A DNA stretch of 64,000 nt, taken from positions 1 through 64,000 of the forward strand of contig NZ_FPBC01000004.1 in NCBI RefSeq assembly GCF_900116605.1. Reading direction: 5' to 3'. The translations under genes were made by a program, and so were the position numbers. The notes under the pieces are model-generated. The model did not search any database. It was not told the origin of the DNA and saw nothing but the letters and a program-made list of their open reading frames with translations. Position 1 is the stretch's first letter, and each line of letters starts with the position of its first letter. Below are positions 1 to 9,100 of this stretch, in pieces. This DNA comes from Pseudomonas marincola (GTDB lineage: Bacteria; Pseudomonadota; Gammaproteobacteria; Pseudomonadales; Pseudomonadaceae).

Positions 1-68
1 CGACGTCTCCCCCGATTTGAGTAGCACTCACTTTTAGAGTCCAATTCCAACAACCAAGGAGATTGGAC

Positions 69-332
69 ATGAAAAAACGTTTCACTGAAGAGCAAATCAT
101 TGGTTTCCTACGTGAAGCTGAGGCTGGGTTACCGATCAAGGAACTCCGCCGTCAGCACGGCTTTTCGGAGGCCAGTTATTATGTCTGGCGTAGTAAATTT
201 GGTGGGATGAGCGTGTCGGATGCCAAGCGCCTGAAAGAGCTTGAAACCGAAAACGCCCGACTGAAAAAAATGCTCGCCGAGTCAATGCTGGAGATCGAAG
301 TCACCCGTGAGGCTTTGCGAAAAAAGTGGTGA
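69..332 (+). CDS. IS3-family transposase OrfA
   Basis: An 87-residue DNA-binding protein of an IS3-type element. The N-terminal half is the helix-turn-helix that recognises the IS ends ([14 protein letters not shown], then a [11 protein letters not shown] recognition region). The C-terminal half is a leucine-rich coiled coil ([15 protein letters not shown]) used for multimerisation. The ATG at 69 is chosen because AAGGAG lies at 56-61; an in-frame TTG at 63 is less likely. The gene overlaps orfB by 7 bases at an A AAA AAG heptamer, where a -1 ribosomal shift would give the OrfAB transposase. Confidence 0.88.
   Translation: MKKRFTEEQIIGFLREAEAGLPIKELRRQHGFSEASYYVWRSKFGGMSVSDAKRLKELETENARLKKMLAESMLEIEVTREALRKKW
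320..326 (+). promoter_or_regulatory. Programmed -1 ribosomal frameshift site (A AAA AAG)
   Basis: The heptamer A AAA AAG is in the correct phase: the orfA codons are CGA AAA AAG, and a slip of one base back gives AAA AAA then GTG of orfB. This is the classical IS3-family slippery sequence. No attempt was made to fold a downstream stimulator. Confidence 0.75.
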
Positions 333-1189
333 GCGCACCCTCACGTCGCGAGCTGGTGCGCCATATGACGGCCCGCGGTTTGAGTGAGCGCCGGGCGCTT
401 CAGGTGATCCGCATGAGCGCCAGCGCGCTGCGATACCAGCCAAGGCCAGACCGTAACCAGAACTTGCGTGAGCGCATTGTAGCCCTGGCTCATAGACACC
501 GACGTTATGGCGCAGCAATGATTTACTTGAAGCTGCGTCAAGCTGGCGAGATGGTCAACCACAAGCGGGTAGAACGCTTGTATACCGAGGCCCGCTTGCA
601 AGTAAAAAGGCGTAAGCGCAAGAAAATCCCGATAGCGGATCGACAACCGTTAGGTAGCCCGCGTACCGCCAATCAGATCTGGTCGATGGACTTCTTGTTT
701 GATCGAACGGCTGAGGGGCGCGTGATCAAGAGTTTGACCGTGGTTGACGATGCAACTCATGAGGCTGTAGCCATCGTGCCAGAACGCGCCATTGGTGGGC
801 ACACGCTCACGCGAATTTTGGATCGTCTGGCTATGTCACGGGGATTGCCCAAATCGATCCGTACAGACAATGGCAAGGAGTTCTGCGGCCGCGCCATGCT
901 GACCTGGGCTCATCAACGTGGAGTGAAATTGTTTTTAATTGAGCCGGGTAAGCCCAACCAGAACGCTTACATCGAATCGTTTAACGGCCGTTTTCGTGAT
1001 GAATGCCTGAACGAGCACTGGTTCACCAGTCTGCCGCAGGCCAAGGTGATCATTGAGTCTTGGCGGCGGGAGTACAACGAAGAGCGACCGAAGAAAGGAC
1101 TTGGTGGATTGACTCCATCGGCCTATGCCGAGCAACTGGCCTCGAAAGCCGTTACATTTACTCAGGACTCTAAAGCCAACTGCTACTGA
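326..1189 (+). CDS. IS3-family transposase OrfB (DDE integrase domain)
   Basis: The catalytic part of the transposase, 287 residues when read from the GTG at 326. An N-terminal HTH_21-like region ([16 protein letters not shown]) is followed by an rve integrase core. The three catalytic acidic residues are visible: the D in IWSMDFLFD, the D in IRTDNGKEF and the E in [14 protein letters not shown]. No stop or frameshift interrupts the core, so the element is probably active. The protein is expected to be made mainly as an OrfAB fusion by frameshifting at 320-326. The reading frame ends 17 bases before the right inverted repeat. Confidence 0.88.
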   Translation: MVSAPSRRELVRHMTARGLSERRALQVIRMSASALRYQPRPDRNQNLRERIVALAHRHRRYGAAMIYLKLRQAGEMVNHKRVERLYTEARLQVKRRKRKKIPIADRQPLGSPRTANQIWSMDFLFDRTAEGRVIKSLTVVDDATHEAVAIVPERAIGGHTLTRILDRLAMSRGLPKSIRTDNGKEFCGRAMLTWAHQRGVKLFLIEPGKPNQNAYIESFNGRFRDECLNEHWFTSLPQAKVIIESWRREYNEERPKKGLGGLTPSAYAEQLASKAVTFTQDSKANCY

Positions 1190-1229
1190 AGACGGGGGAG
1201 ACGTCGGGGGGCTAGGAAAACCTTGGGTG

Positions 1230-1251
1230 ACTCAAATCAGGGGAGACGTCG
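1230..1251. repeat. Solo IS inverted-repeat end
   Basis: The 22 bases from 1230 to 1251 are the reverse complement of the left terminus of the IS at base 1 with a single mismatch. They lie 24 bases beyond the right end of that IS. No transposase sequence is attached, so this looks like the left end of a second, inverted copy whose body is gone. Confidence 0.7.
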
Positions 1252-1378
1252 GACGTCGCAAGAAGAGATCATCGCATGCCTGGACTACTTCGCAGCGTGA
1301 TAGAATTTGAAACAGATAATGCTTGAGTGCGCTCCAACACTGAGCAGACACAAATCAACAATGGATGAGACATCACTA

Positions 1379-1918
1379 ATGAAGGTCACTGAAACAGCGC
1401 TGGCAGGGGTACTTATTATTGAGCCGAAAGTATTCGGAGATCATCGTGGCTTTTTTCTTGAGAGTTTTCAGACAGAGCGCTACAAAGACGTAGGCATTGA
1501 GCTTCCATTTGTACAAGATAACCACTCCCGTTCACAACGCGGCGTGCTTCGCGGCCTGCACTTCCAACGTTCACGCCCGCAGGGCAAACTAGTACGTGTT
1601 AGCCGAGGCTCTGTGTACGACGTAGCCGTAGACATTAACCCGGACTCACCAACCTGCGGACAATACGTAGGCGTTGAGCTTAACGATGAAAACCATCTGC
1701 AACTCTGGGTACCGCCAGGTTATGCTCACGGATTCTGCGTTTTAAGCGAAGTGGCTGATTTTCAATATAAATGTACAGAGCTCTACTTTCCCGAAGATGA
1801 GGGTGGCCTGATCTGGAATGATGCAGATGTGAGCATTCCCTGGCCAATCGAAAGTCCACAGCTATCTGCGAAAGATAAAATCAATCCGACACTTCAGCAA
1901 TTGCTCAACCAAGAATGA
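1379..1918 (+). CDS. rmlC: dTDP-4-dehydrorhamnose 3,5-epimerase
   Basis: Third step of dTDP-L-rhamnose synthesis: epimerises C3 and C5 of dTDP-4-keto-6-deoxyglucose in the cytoplasm. The 179-residue product has the family's usual length (about 180) and its cupin core. The catalytic His is in RGVLRGLHFQ, followed by GKLVRVSRGSVYDVAVD and WVPPGYAHGFCVL. The frame is open upstream to 1307, but ATG 1379 (MKVTETAL) matches the family N-terminus and has GATGAGA at 1364-1370; ATG 1361 is the alternative. It is transcribed alone on the plus strand, about 14 kb from rmlA, rmlD and rmlB, which are on the minus strand. Confidence 0.93.
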   Translation: MKVTETALAGVLIIEPKVFGDHRGFFLESFQTERYKDVGIELPFVQDNHSRSQRGVLRGLHFQRSRPQGKLVRVSRGSVYDVAVDINPDSPTCGQYVGVELNDENHLQLWVPPGYAHGFCVLSEVADFQYKCTELYFPEDEGGLIWNDADVSIPWPIESPQLSAKDKINPTLQQLLNQE

Positions 1919-1958
1919 TAGGAATTAACTTCCAAGCCAGGCATTGAACTTCGGGATA

Positions 1959-1996
1959 AAAAATGGCAATTGGTTAATTTTCCTAATTGCCATTTT
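1959..1996. terminator. Bidirectional terminator between rmlC and the SDR gene
   Basis: An inverted repeat has 12-base arms AAAATGGCAATT (1961-1972) and AATTGCCATTTT (1985-1996). It has A-rich flank on the left and T-rich flank on the right. It sits between two convergent genes and can serve both strands. Confidence 0.7.
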
Positions 1997-2059
1997 CTTA
2001 GCATGCTATAAGACAAATCCGACTGTATCGGGCTCTAGGCAACTTGTGAACAAAGAAAA

Positions 2060-2863
2060 CTACCTGGACTTTGCCCGCATGCGATCAGCCATGCTGGTCA
2101 TTTCACCGTAAATGAGTTGCGGATTTTTTTGCTTAAGCGCCCAAGCCATGCGACCTGCCTCATGCGGTAGAATCATAAACTCATCTTTACTAACTTGCTG
2201 ATAAATATAATCCGCAATATCGCTTGCATTGATGGGAGAACTTTCCAAAAGTTTACCCACTTGCACTTTCATGGCTGGAGTAGGGCCACGAAAAGAATCT
2301 AGTAAGTTGGTTTGAAAAAAAGACGGGCACACCACATGAATACCAACTTCTTGAGCTTTGAGCTCAACCAGTAGGCTCTCCGACAAAGCGACAACGCCGG
2401 CCTTGGCCACATTATAATTGCTCATCGCAGGGCCTTGCATCAAGGCAGCCATCGAGGCGATGTTAATAATCTTGCCCTTGCTACGTTTGAGTAACGGTAA
2501 AAATGCCTTGCACCCTTTGACAACACCCATGAGATTGATCGCGATCTGCCAATCCCAGTCCTCAAGCGACAGTTCGTCAAAAAAGCCACCTGAAGCAACG
2601 CCTGCATTGTTAACAATTACATCAATACCACCATAACGCTCATCACAAGCTTGAGCGAGCGCGGTGAGCTGACTGTAATCTCGGACATCGCATCGTTGTG
2701 TAAAACCCTCCCCACCGGCAGCAATCACCAGACTCAAAGTTTCAGCCAAACCAGACTCATTCAGGTCAGTTAAAGCTAAGCGCCAGCCTTCACGAGCCCA
2801 GCGGAGAGCGATTTCGCGCCCCAGCCCGGAGCCTGCACCCGTGATCATCATGCGATTTTGCAT
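2060..2863 (-). CDS. SDR-family oxidoreductase
   Basis: Classical short-chain dehydrogenase/reductase of 267 residues. The NAD(P)-binding TGAGSGLG is at residues 8-15, NNAG comes near residue 88, and the catalytic Ser and YNVAK (Tyr/Lys) lie in the middle. The substrate cannot be told from sequence. The gene lies about 105 bases downstream of wbpM in the same direction. A role in the O-antigen locus is possible, but similar general SDR genes are common in Pseudomonas and it may be an unrelated neighbour. The ATG at 2863 is the only start that keeps the Rossmann motif at the normal distance. Confidence 0.8.
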   Translation of the reverse strand: MQNRMMITGAGSGLGREIALRWAREGWRLALTDLNESGLAETLSLVIAAGGEGFTQRCDVRDYSQLTALAQACDERYGGIDVIVNNAGVASGGFFDELSLEDWDWQIAINLMGVVKGCKAFLPLLKRSKGKIINIASMAALMQGPAMSNYNVAKAGVVALSESLLVELKAQEVGIHVVCPSFFQTNLLDSFRGPTPAMKVQVGKLLESSPINASDIADYIYQQVSKDEFMILPHEAGRMAWALKQKNPQLIYGEMTSMADRMRAKSR

Positions 2864-2968
2864 ACCTAGTTCGCCTTGTTGCAGTTATTGATGATCCGAG
2901 TGTAGCGAGGTGAATCTTGATAACGACACAACATCATAATGCTGAATGATAGAGACAAAGCCCTAGAA

Positions 2969-4981
2969 TTAAGTCTCTCGGTGGTGCTGCAAATAAACCA
3001 AATCAACAATTTCACCTTCGGGCTTATAGCCACTCACCGTCGAGCGTAAGACCCAGCGGACTCTATCGAGGTCATCAGCCTTTATAGCAGAAAACAACCC
3101 TGTAAGAATTGGCCGAAAATCATCCCAAGGCAGATGTTCTTCATCGGCTCGCATAATCATTGGATGCTCAGTAGGCGTTACATTATCGCCTATCAAAAGC
3201 TCTTCATAGAGTTTTTCCCCAGGCCGAAGACCTGTGAACTCAATACTGATGTCACCATGTGGGCACCTGTCAGTCCTCAAACTGAGGCCACTCAAGTGAA
3301 TCATCTTCTCGGCCAACTCAGCAATTCGTACAGGCTGGCCCATGTCTAATACAAATACATCCCCGCCCTGCCCCATGGAACCAGCTTGAATTACCAATTG
3401 CGCAGCCTCAGGAATGGTCATGAAATAGCGAGTGATGTTTGGATGAGTGACAGTGACTGGCCCACCCTGACGGATTTGATCATAGAACCGCGGGATAACC
3501 GAACCTGAAGAGCCGAGCACATTGCCGAAGCGAACCATAGTAAAACGCGTTTTATTGACATGATGAACAACGTCAGACTCGCCCAGCAGAATTGGAGCGG
3601 ACTCACGGCTTAGTGCCTGCAAGATCATTTCAGCTAGGCGTTTTGTACTACCCATGACATTGGCAGGACGAACGGCTTTGTCGGTAGAAATAAGTACAAA
3701 ATTTTCGACACCCACCTGAATCGCAGCTTGGGCTGTGAGAACTGTGCCTTGAACGTTATTGAGCACGCCTTCAGCAACGTTATGCTCGACCATCGGAACA
3801 TGTTTGTAGGCTGCCGCATGGTATACAGTATCAACCGACCAAGCTTTCATGACCCCCAAAAGCCGTTCGGAATTACGAATTGACCCAAGGATAGGGACAA
3901 GCTGTATGTTTAGAGATTCACGTTCAATACGCTGCTGAAGTTCACCATGAATATTGTAGAGATTGAATTCACTATGCTCAAACAGCACAAGAGTAACTGG
4001 ACAACAGGTGATAATTTGGCGGCACAGCTCTGAGCCGATAGACCCACCAGCCCCCGTGACCATTACTGACTTGTTGAAAATACACTGCTCTAACAGATGC
4101 TTGCGCGGAGGAACCGAATCACGGCCTAACAGATCGGCAATATCGACTTCTTGGACATCATCGACCTTGACGCGTCCACTAGCGAGGTCCGTGAAGTTAG
4201 GCACACTACGCACATGTAATGGGAACTGTTCTAAATAGCTCAGAATTTCACGGCGTCGTGCCCTAGTGGAGGATGGTAACGCAAGAAGGATTTCTTCCGC
4301 GCCAGTTACATTGATCATCTGGCGAATATGTTTAGGCTTATATACACGAATTCCAGAAATAGTTCTGTCAGCGATACCTGAGTCGTCATCAATGAATGCG
4401 ACAGGTCGCATAGAACGCCCCATTCGTAGGGCTGCGACCAGTTGGTTACCAGCAACACCAGCACCGTAGATAGCTACCTTTGTTAACCCAGTATCGCGAC
4501 TTAAAGCAGAATGATGATGGGAAGCAAAGAACCAGTTGCCCATAAAATATTGGCGCATAAGCAAACGCAAACGCAAACCACCAATAATAACCAAGCTCAA
4601 CCACCAATAGTTAAAAACTATGGACCGAGGTATGACAGCATCATGATTGCTATACCAATATACAACAACAGCTAAAATTAACGAAGAAAGGCTAACAGCT
4701 TTGATAATCGCAACCAGCGCATCATTACCAAAATAGCGCATCACGGCGCGATACATACCGAAACGGATGAACAAAGGGATAGCGACAATTGGTGCACAAA
4801 CAAATAGCCAAGAGTGCACTTCAAGAGGGTTGAATGCGCCTTCAATTCCAAGACGCACAATGAAAGAAAGCCACAAAGAAACCCAGACAAGGCAAACATC
4901 TGCGAAAACTTGTATCAACCGTTTCTGGCGCCGAGGCAACGAAAGTAAAACGCTGCGTAGCTGACCAAATCTAGAGCGCAT
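2969..4981 (-). CDS. wbpM: WbpM-type nucleotide-sugar 4,6-dehydratase (membrane-anchored)
   Basis: A 670-residue protein with four N-terminal membrane helices (about residues 15-145), a first Rossmann-like domain (AIYGAGVAGNQLV) and a second catalytic SDR domain (VTGAGGSIGSEL). Enzymes of this family convert UDP-GlcNAc to the 4-keto-6-deoxy sugar, the precursor of UDP-QuiNAc and UDP-FucNAc. The active-site stretch reads STDKAVRPANVMGSTKR. Met replaces the usual catalytic Tyr ahead of the Lys, as known for WbpM. In Pseudomonas wbpM typically closes the O-antigen locus, as here. WbpV and WbpL encoded upstream would use its product. Confidence 0.88.
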   Translation of the reverse strand: MRSRFGQLRSVLLSLPRRQKRLIQVFADVCLVWVSLWLSFIVRLGIEGAFNPLEVHSWLFVCAPIVAIPLFIRFGMYRAVMRYFGNDALVAIIKAVSLSSLILAVVVYWYSNHDAVIPRSIVFNYWWLSLVIIGGLRLRLLMRQYFMGNWFFASHHHSALSRDTGLTKVAIYGAGVAGNQLVAALRMGRSMRPVAFIDDDSGIADRTISGIRVYKPKHIRQMINVTGAEEILLALPSSTRARRREILSYLEQFPLHVRSVPNFTDLASGRVKVDDVQEVDIADLLGRDSVPPRKHLLEQCIFNKSVMVTGAGGSIGSELCRQIITCCPVTLVLFEHSEFNLYNIHGELQQRIERESLNIQLVPILGSIRNSERLLGVMKAWSVDTVYHAAAYKHVPMVEHNVAEGVLNNVQGTVLTAQAAIQVGVENFVLISTDKAVRPANVMGSTKRLAEMILQALSRESAPILLGESDVVHHVNKTRFTMVRFGNVLGSSGSVIPRFYDQIRQGGPVTVTHPNITRYFMTIPEAAQLVIQAGSMGQGGDVFVLDMGQPVRIAELAEKMIHLSGLSLRTDRCPHGDISIEFTGLRPGEKLYEELLIGDNVTPTEHPMIMRADEEHLPWDDFRPILTGLFSAIKADDLDRVRWVLRSTVSGYKPEGEIVDLVYLQHHRET

Positions 4982-5279
4982 GACTTGAAAATCCCAATTT
5001 CAGAGGCGATGGCTGTCAGTATAAGCTTTCAAGGCTTGAAGCGAAAGAAATGAAGTGGTAAGTGCAAAACGATAAATATTCAAATACAACCCACTTCCTT
5101 AACTGAAATTAAAGGAACTACTATGCAGATCATTAGGTTGAATTTTCTTTAGGAAGCACACCTTGAACAGCTCTCTAAATCACGACAAATAAAGCCAAAT
5201 TGGTGACATTATCCCTCAGGAATTTAACTTGTACATTAATAAACAAAATGCCCATAGACAACCACAAATATCTTCCCAT
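4982..5279. other. AT-rich intergenic stretch upstream of wbpM
   Basis: Holds no gene that can be supported. It is AT-rich and must carry any promoter for wbpM, but no convincing -35/-10 pair or operator was recognised. It ends where similarity to the IS begins. Confidence 0.5.
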
Positions 5280-6097
5280 TTCTAGCTGCTGTTGACTTCA
5301 GAACCCTGAGTAAAAGTAACGGATTTTTAGGTCAGTTGCTTAGCCTGGTGCGATCGCTCTTGGTTGTTCACCCGCCGCGAATACTCAATGATCACCTTGG
5401 CCTGCGTCAGACTGATGAACCAGTGTTCGTTCAGGCATTGATCACGAAAACGACTTTACACAATTCGAAAAAAAAGTTCGGATTGGGCTACCACCTGACT
5501 CAATCAAAAAACTTGACTCAACGGTGATGAGTTTAGGTCAGCATGGCACAACCTAACCGCTTGTCGTTGACCATCTCGCCAGCTTGGCGCATCTTCAAGT
5601 AAATCATTGCTGCGCCATAGATTAGCCAGGGTGACAATACGCTCACACAAACTCTAGGTACGACCCGGCCATGGCTGGTACACAATGCACTAGAGTTCGA
5701 ATCACCTAAAGCGCCAGGCGGTCACTGATAATGCGGCCGCATATGGCGCACCCGGCCGACGCCAGGGTGCACCCACCATTTTTTCGAAAAGCCTCAAGGG
5801 TGGGTGCGCTCCACCTCAAGCATTGACGCAGTGAGCATTTTCTTAAGCCGAGCGCTTCGGTTTCAAGTTCTTTCAGGCTCCAAGCATTCGATACACACAT
5901 CCGGCCAAACTAACTACGTCAGAGATAGTAACTGACCTCCTAAAAGCCATGTCAACGCAGGGATCCTTGATAAGCGAAGCGATCTCGGCGTTGCAGCAGT
6001 AAGCCAATGAATTATTCTTCAGTGAAAATTTTTTGCATATCCAATCTCCTTGGCGGTTGGAATTGGACTTCAGGTCATCTGTTAGTGAAAGCGAGGA
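5280..6097 (-). mobile_element. Decayed, internally deleted copy of the IS at 1-1206 (inverted)
   Basis: Read on the minus strand, 6097-6000 matches the left end, ribosome-binding site and first codons of the intact IS. 5900-5540 matches the end of orfA and the first part of orfB, and 5460-5282 matches the last part of orfB. Stops and indels break every frame, and the middle of orfB carrying the DDE core is missing (about 0.8 kb against 1.2 kb). Landmarks are CCAATCTCCTTGG near 6041-6053, GACCATCTCGCCAGCTTG near 5568 and TCAATGATCACCTTGGCCTG near 5385. Short open frames here are debris, not genes. Confidence 0.85.
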
Positions 6098-6133
6098 GAC
6101 CTCAATGAATGACATACGAACAAACAAGGTAAC

Positions 6134-9100
6134 TCATGGAACACCAATAGTAAAACCACCAAACTCTTTGGTAGCAGATACCGCTTTATCCAAGGCTGAA
6201 TTGTAAGCCCCATGTAACTCAGCATGCCTCTTCAATCTAGTCTCCATATCAGAGGGAGTGCGAAAAAGAGAAGTGGTTTTAGGGACAAATTTAAAATTTG
6301 CTTTATAACCATAACGCAACCAAAGATTCCAATCCTCTAATTGATCCAACTCAAGATCAAAACCTCCCCAAAGTTCGTATAGCTTACGACTGAAAATAAT
6401 AGACTGAATAGGAATATAATTACTCAGCAAAAGCTTCTGATAATCCCACTCTTGAAAGAAAGAACTTGGCGTATGGATCGAACTCTCAAGATAATACATT
6501 TTGTCAGCATCCATACTAGTCAAGACCTCGAAAGCCAAACTGTAAGCAGCGTCGAAATTGTTATCTGACAAGAGGCAATGCATCAATGTTTCTACATGAT
6601 CAGCAAATAGTAAGTCATCGTCATCAAGGAACATTATATATGAGCCAGTGGATGCCTTAAGCGCCGCATTACCTACACCAGAACGGCCTATTTTTTCATT
6701 AGCAATAAATCGAACGTTCACATTTTTTGGTGCAGCAAGGGATCTCTGCATAACATAATTTTTTTGAGTGTCACCGCCGTCTTCTGCTACGATCAGCTCA
6801 ATATTGGGATACGTTTGATTGAATACGCTGGACATCGACTGGCCTAACAGTGTACCTCGTCCTTTATAGGTACGCGTAATGATAGTAACGAGAGGATAAT
6901 CCCGTTGACTATCGATTATTGCAACAGGCCAAAATGCACCTTCTTTAATCATTTCGTAGTCGAACCCTCTAAGCGGGAATGCCGCATCGACAGGTCCTTT
7001 ACCCTTCAAAAAATGAGGGGTTAAAGTTAAAAGTTTGCGAGCATTTGACAACAGTGCCTGTTTAGCCCCTTTGAAAGGTGAAGGGATAAAAAACAAAACC
7101 CCATATAAGCCGTAAGCATAAAGGCGATCGATAAAAGACCCATAGCGTAGTCGAATGAATGCATTACCCAATACACTTCCAGTGTACTGAAGGGGCTTGA
7201 CCTCGCCCTCATGGTCATAAGTATGATGCAATACCTGCGCTGAAGGCACGTACTTGAGCCTATAACCATAGGAACGCAATCTATAAGAAAACTCTACGTC
7301 CTCCCCATACATGAAGATTGCATCATCATACCCACCACACTTTTCATACGCCAAACGCGATATAAGTATACAAGCATGAGACGACCAATTGGTTTCTAAA
7401 GTAACTGGATCGTAATATTTGGGATGTTCATAAGGTGTTTGTCTAAACTCCCAACTCGCAAAATTAGAACCTGATGCAAGGTCATCAAGTGCAACGCTGA
7501 CTACAGATGAAATAGCTGAACGTGAAAACTCCAAGTCAAGATTGACTATCAAACAATAATCAGAGGAACCAGAACGTATCGCACGATCATGCCCCGCTCC
7601 AAAGCCAAGATTAGGTTGCTGAATAAAATTGACTTTAAAAAATTTATTACTGTGAGGAGCAATGAATTGATAAAACTTACTTAAAGTATCGTCAGTAGAA
7701 CCGTGATCCACTAAAGTAAAGGCAATCTTAGATAAAGGGTAATCCTGCGAAATCAATGATTTTATGAAAGGCTCTACCCACCGAGAACTATTAAAAGACA
7801 CAGCAGAAATGTCTAAAACAGGTAACTGTCCACAGACTACTTCACCAAATTGCAGAGCGTTATCTGATTCGAACCTTGATTTTGTCAAGTTCGCGAGGGC
7901 CCTCGAATTATTCTTAGAAAATGAGTTACCTTTGAGCGCAGAAGAAACGTTAATTCTGAGCCTTGAATAATAGCTCCATAAATATCTTAAGCCAGGAACT
8001 TTGGAATAACAGCGACGAACAAAATATTTCAAAGTAAATTTATCAGCAGAGAAAACACGCGCTATCATGCAAGAGAACTGACCAGCCAACCTCCGCAAGA
8101 AACGTAACGGCTTAGTTAGCCGCCATGAATGACTATTAATAAGATTTCGATAGTCAGAATCAGCTTGAGACAGGTTATTCCTCAATGAATCTACACCAGC
8201 CTCTAAGTCCGCCAATGACTCTAATAGAGTTACATTTCTAGACAACAAGGATTCGAAAACATCAGACGTTAAATCTGACCAAACGCCAGACCTAAATATA
8301 TACCTAGAAAATTCATGCTTGCTGATTAGATATTTGTATTCTATATCATACTCAATTAATGGAGATACGTTATAGGTTGACTGCCTGAGGTAATGACTAT
8401 TTTTAACACCACAAAATAGACCGGCCTCAATTATAAAATCTATCCAAGCCCGATGATTGGGCAAATAAATGACTGGACCTGAATATTTAGCAAGAAACAA
8501 CTTTGGAATGATAATCTGCCAGGAGTTTATATGTCGAAGAGCAATTATGCTTTCGAATTGGTTTGATAAACATGATATATACGATTCATCAGCAATAACG
8601 ATTAACTCTCTTCCCCTGATAAATTGATAATCAGATAAGAACGAGGACAACGAGTCAAGGCACACATGCGCAGGGTCATTGACAAACAGATAAAAGTCTG
8701 CCTCAGTAAAATCACCGATAACAGCACCGTCCAAACAGTCATTATAGGTTCGAAAGTTACTGAATGGGCTGTCATGGAACCGACGCAAATCAGACTCATG
8801 GACATACAAAAAAATCTGATCTTTAAAGTCTGAAGAATATATAATTTCAGAAAATTTCAGGATTGCATCACAATCCGCATCTTTAATGAAATACAAACCT
8901 AATTTTAATTTATCTGACAATGCAAGATGATTAGTATCAAAAGCCTGCTGGAAAGTCGGTTTGTATGCACGAACAAATTGATAAACATCTGCATTACTAT
9001 CTAGTAAACCCTTTAGCTGACGCAAATCATGACCTATGCCAGTATCTCGATTCAGGACAATAGACTCTCCAAATTGGAACTGCTCACTGAACTCAAGACG

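Larger units (their letters stand above)
1..1206 (+). mobile_element. IS3-family insertion sequence (IS407-like), intact
   Basis: A complete or nearly complete IS3-type element. The left end begins CGACGTCTCCCCCG at base 1, and its inverted copy CGGGGGAGACGTCG ends at 1206. The similarity of the two ends continues inward for about 40 bases, including a shared TTTAGAGTCC block. Inside are orfA and orfB in the usual overlapping arrangement. Whether the element begins exactly at base 1 or slightly upstream cannot be seen, so the target duplication cannot be read. Assignment to the IS407 subgroup is from the protein style and is less certain than the family. Confidence 0.85.

Noticed and set aside
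1125..1310. 61-codon frame across the right end of the IS
   Set aside because: It overlaps the end of orfB and the inverted repeats, with no ribosome-binding site or similarity to anything recognised.
2951..2979. Inverted repeat AGAGAC...GTCTCT at the end of wbpM
   Set aside because: The arms are short, the loop is long, it overlaps the coding end and no T-run follows, so it is not called a terminator.
5336..5900. Small open frames between wbpM and the large glycosyltransferase gene
   Set aside because: They lie within the decayed IS copy and correspond to out-of-frame or antisense pieces of its transposase.
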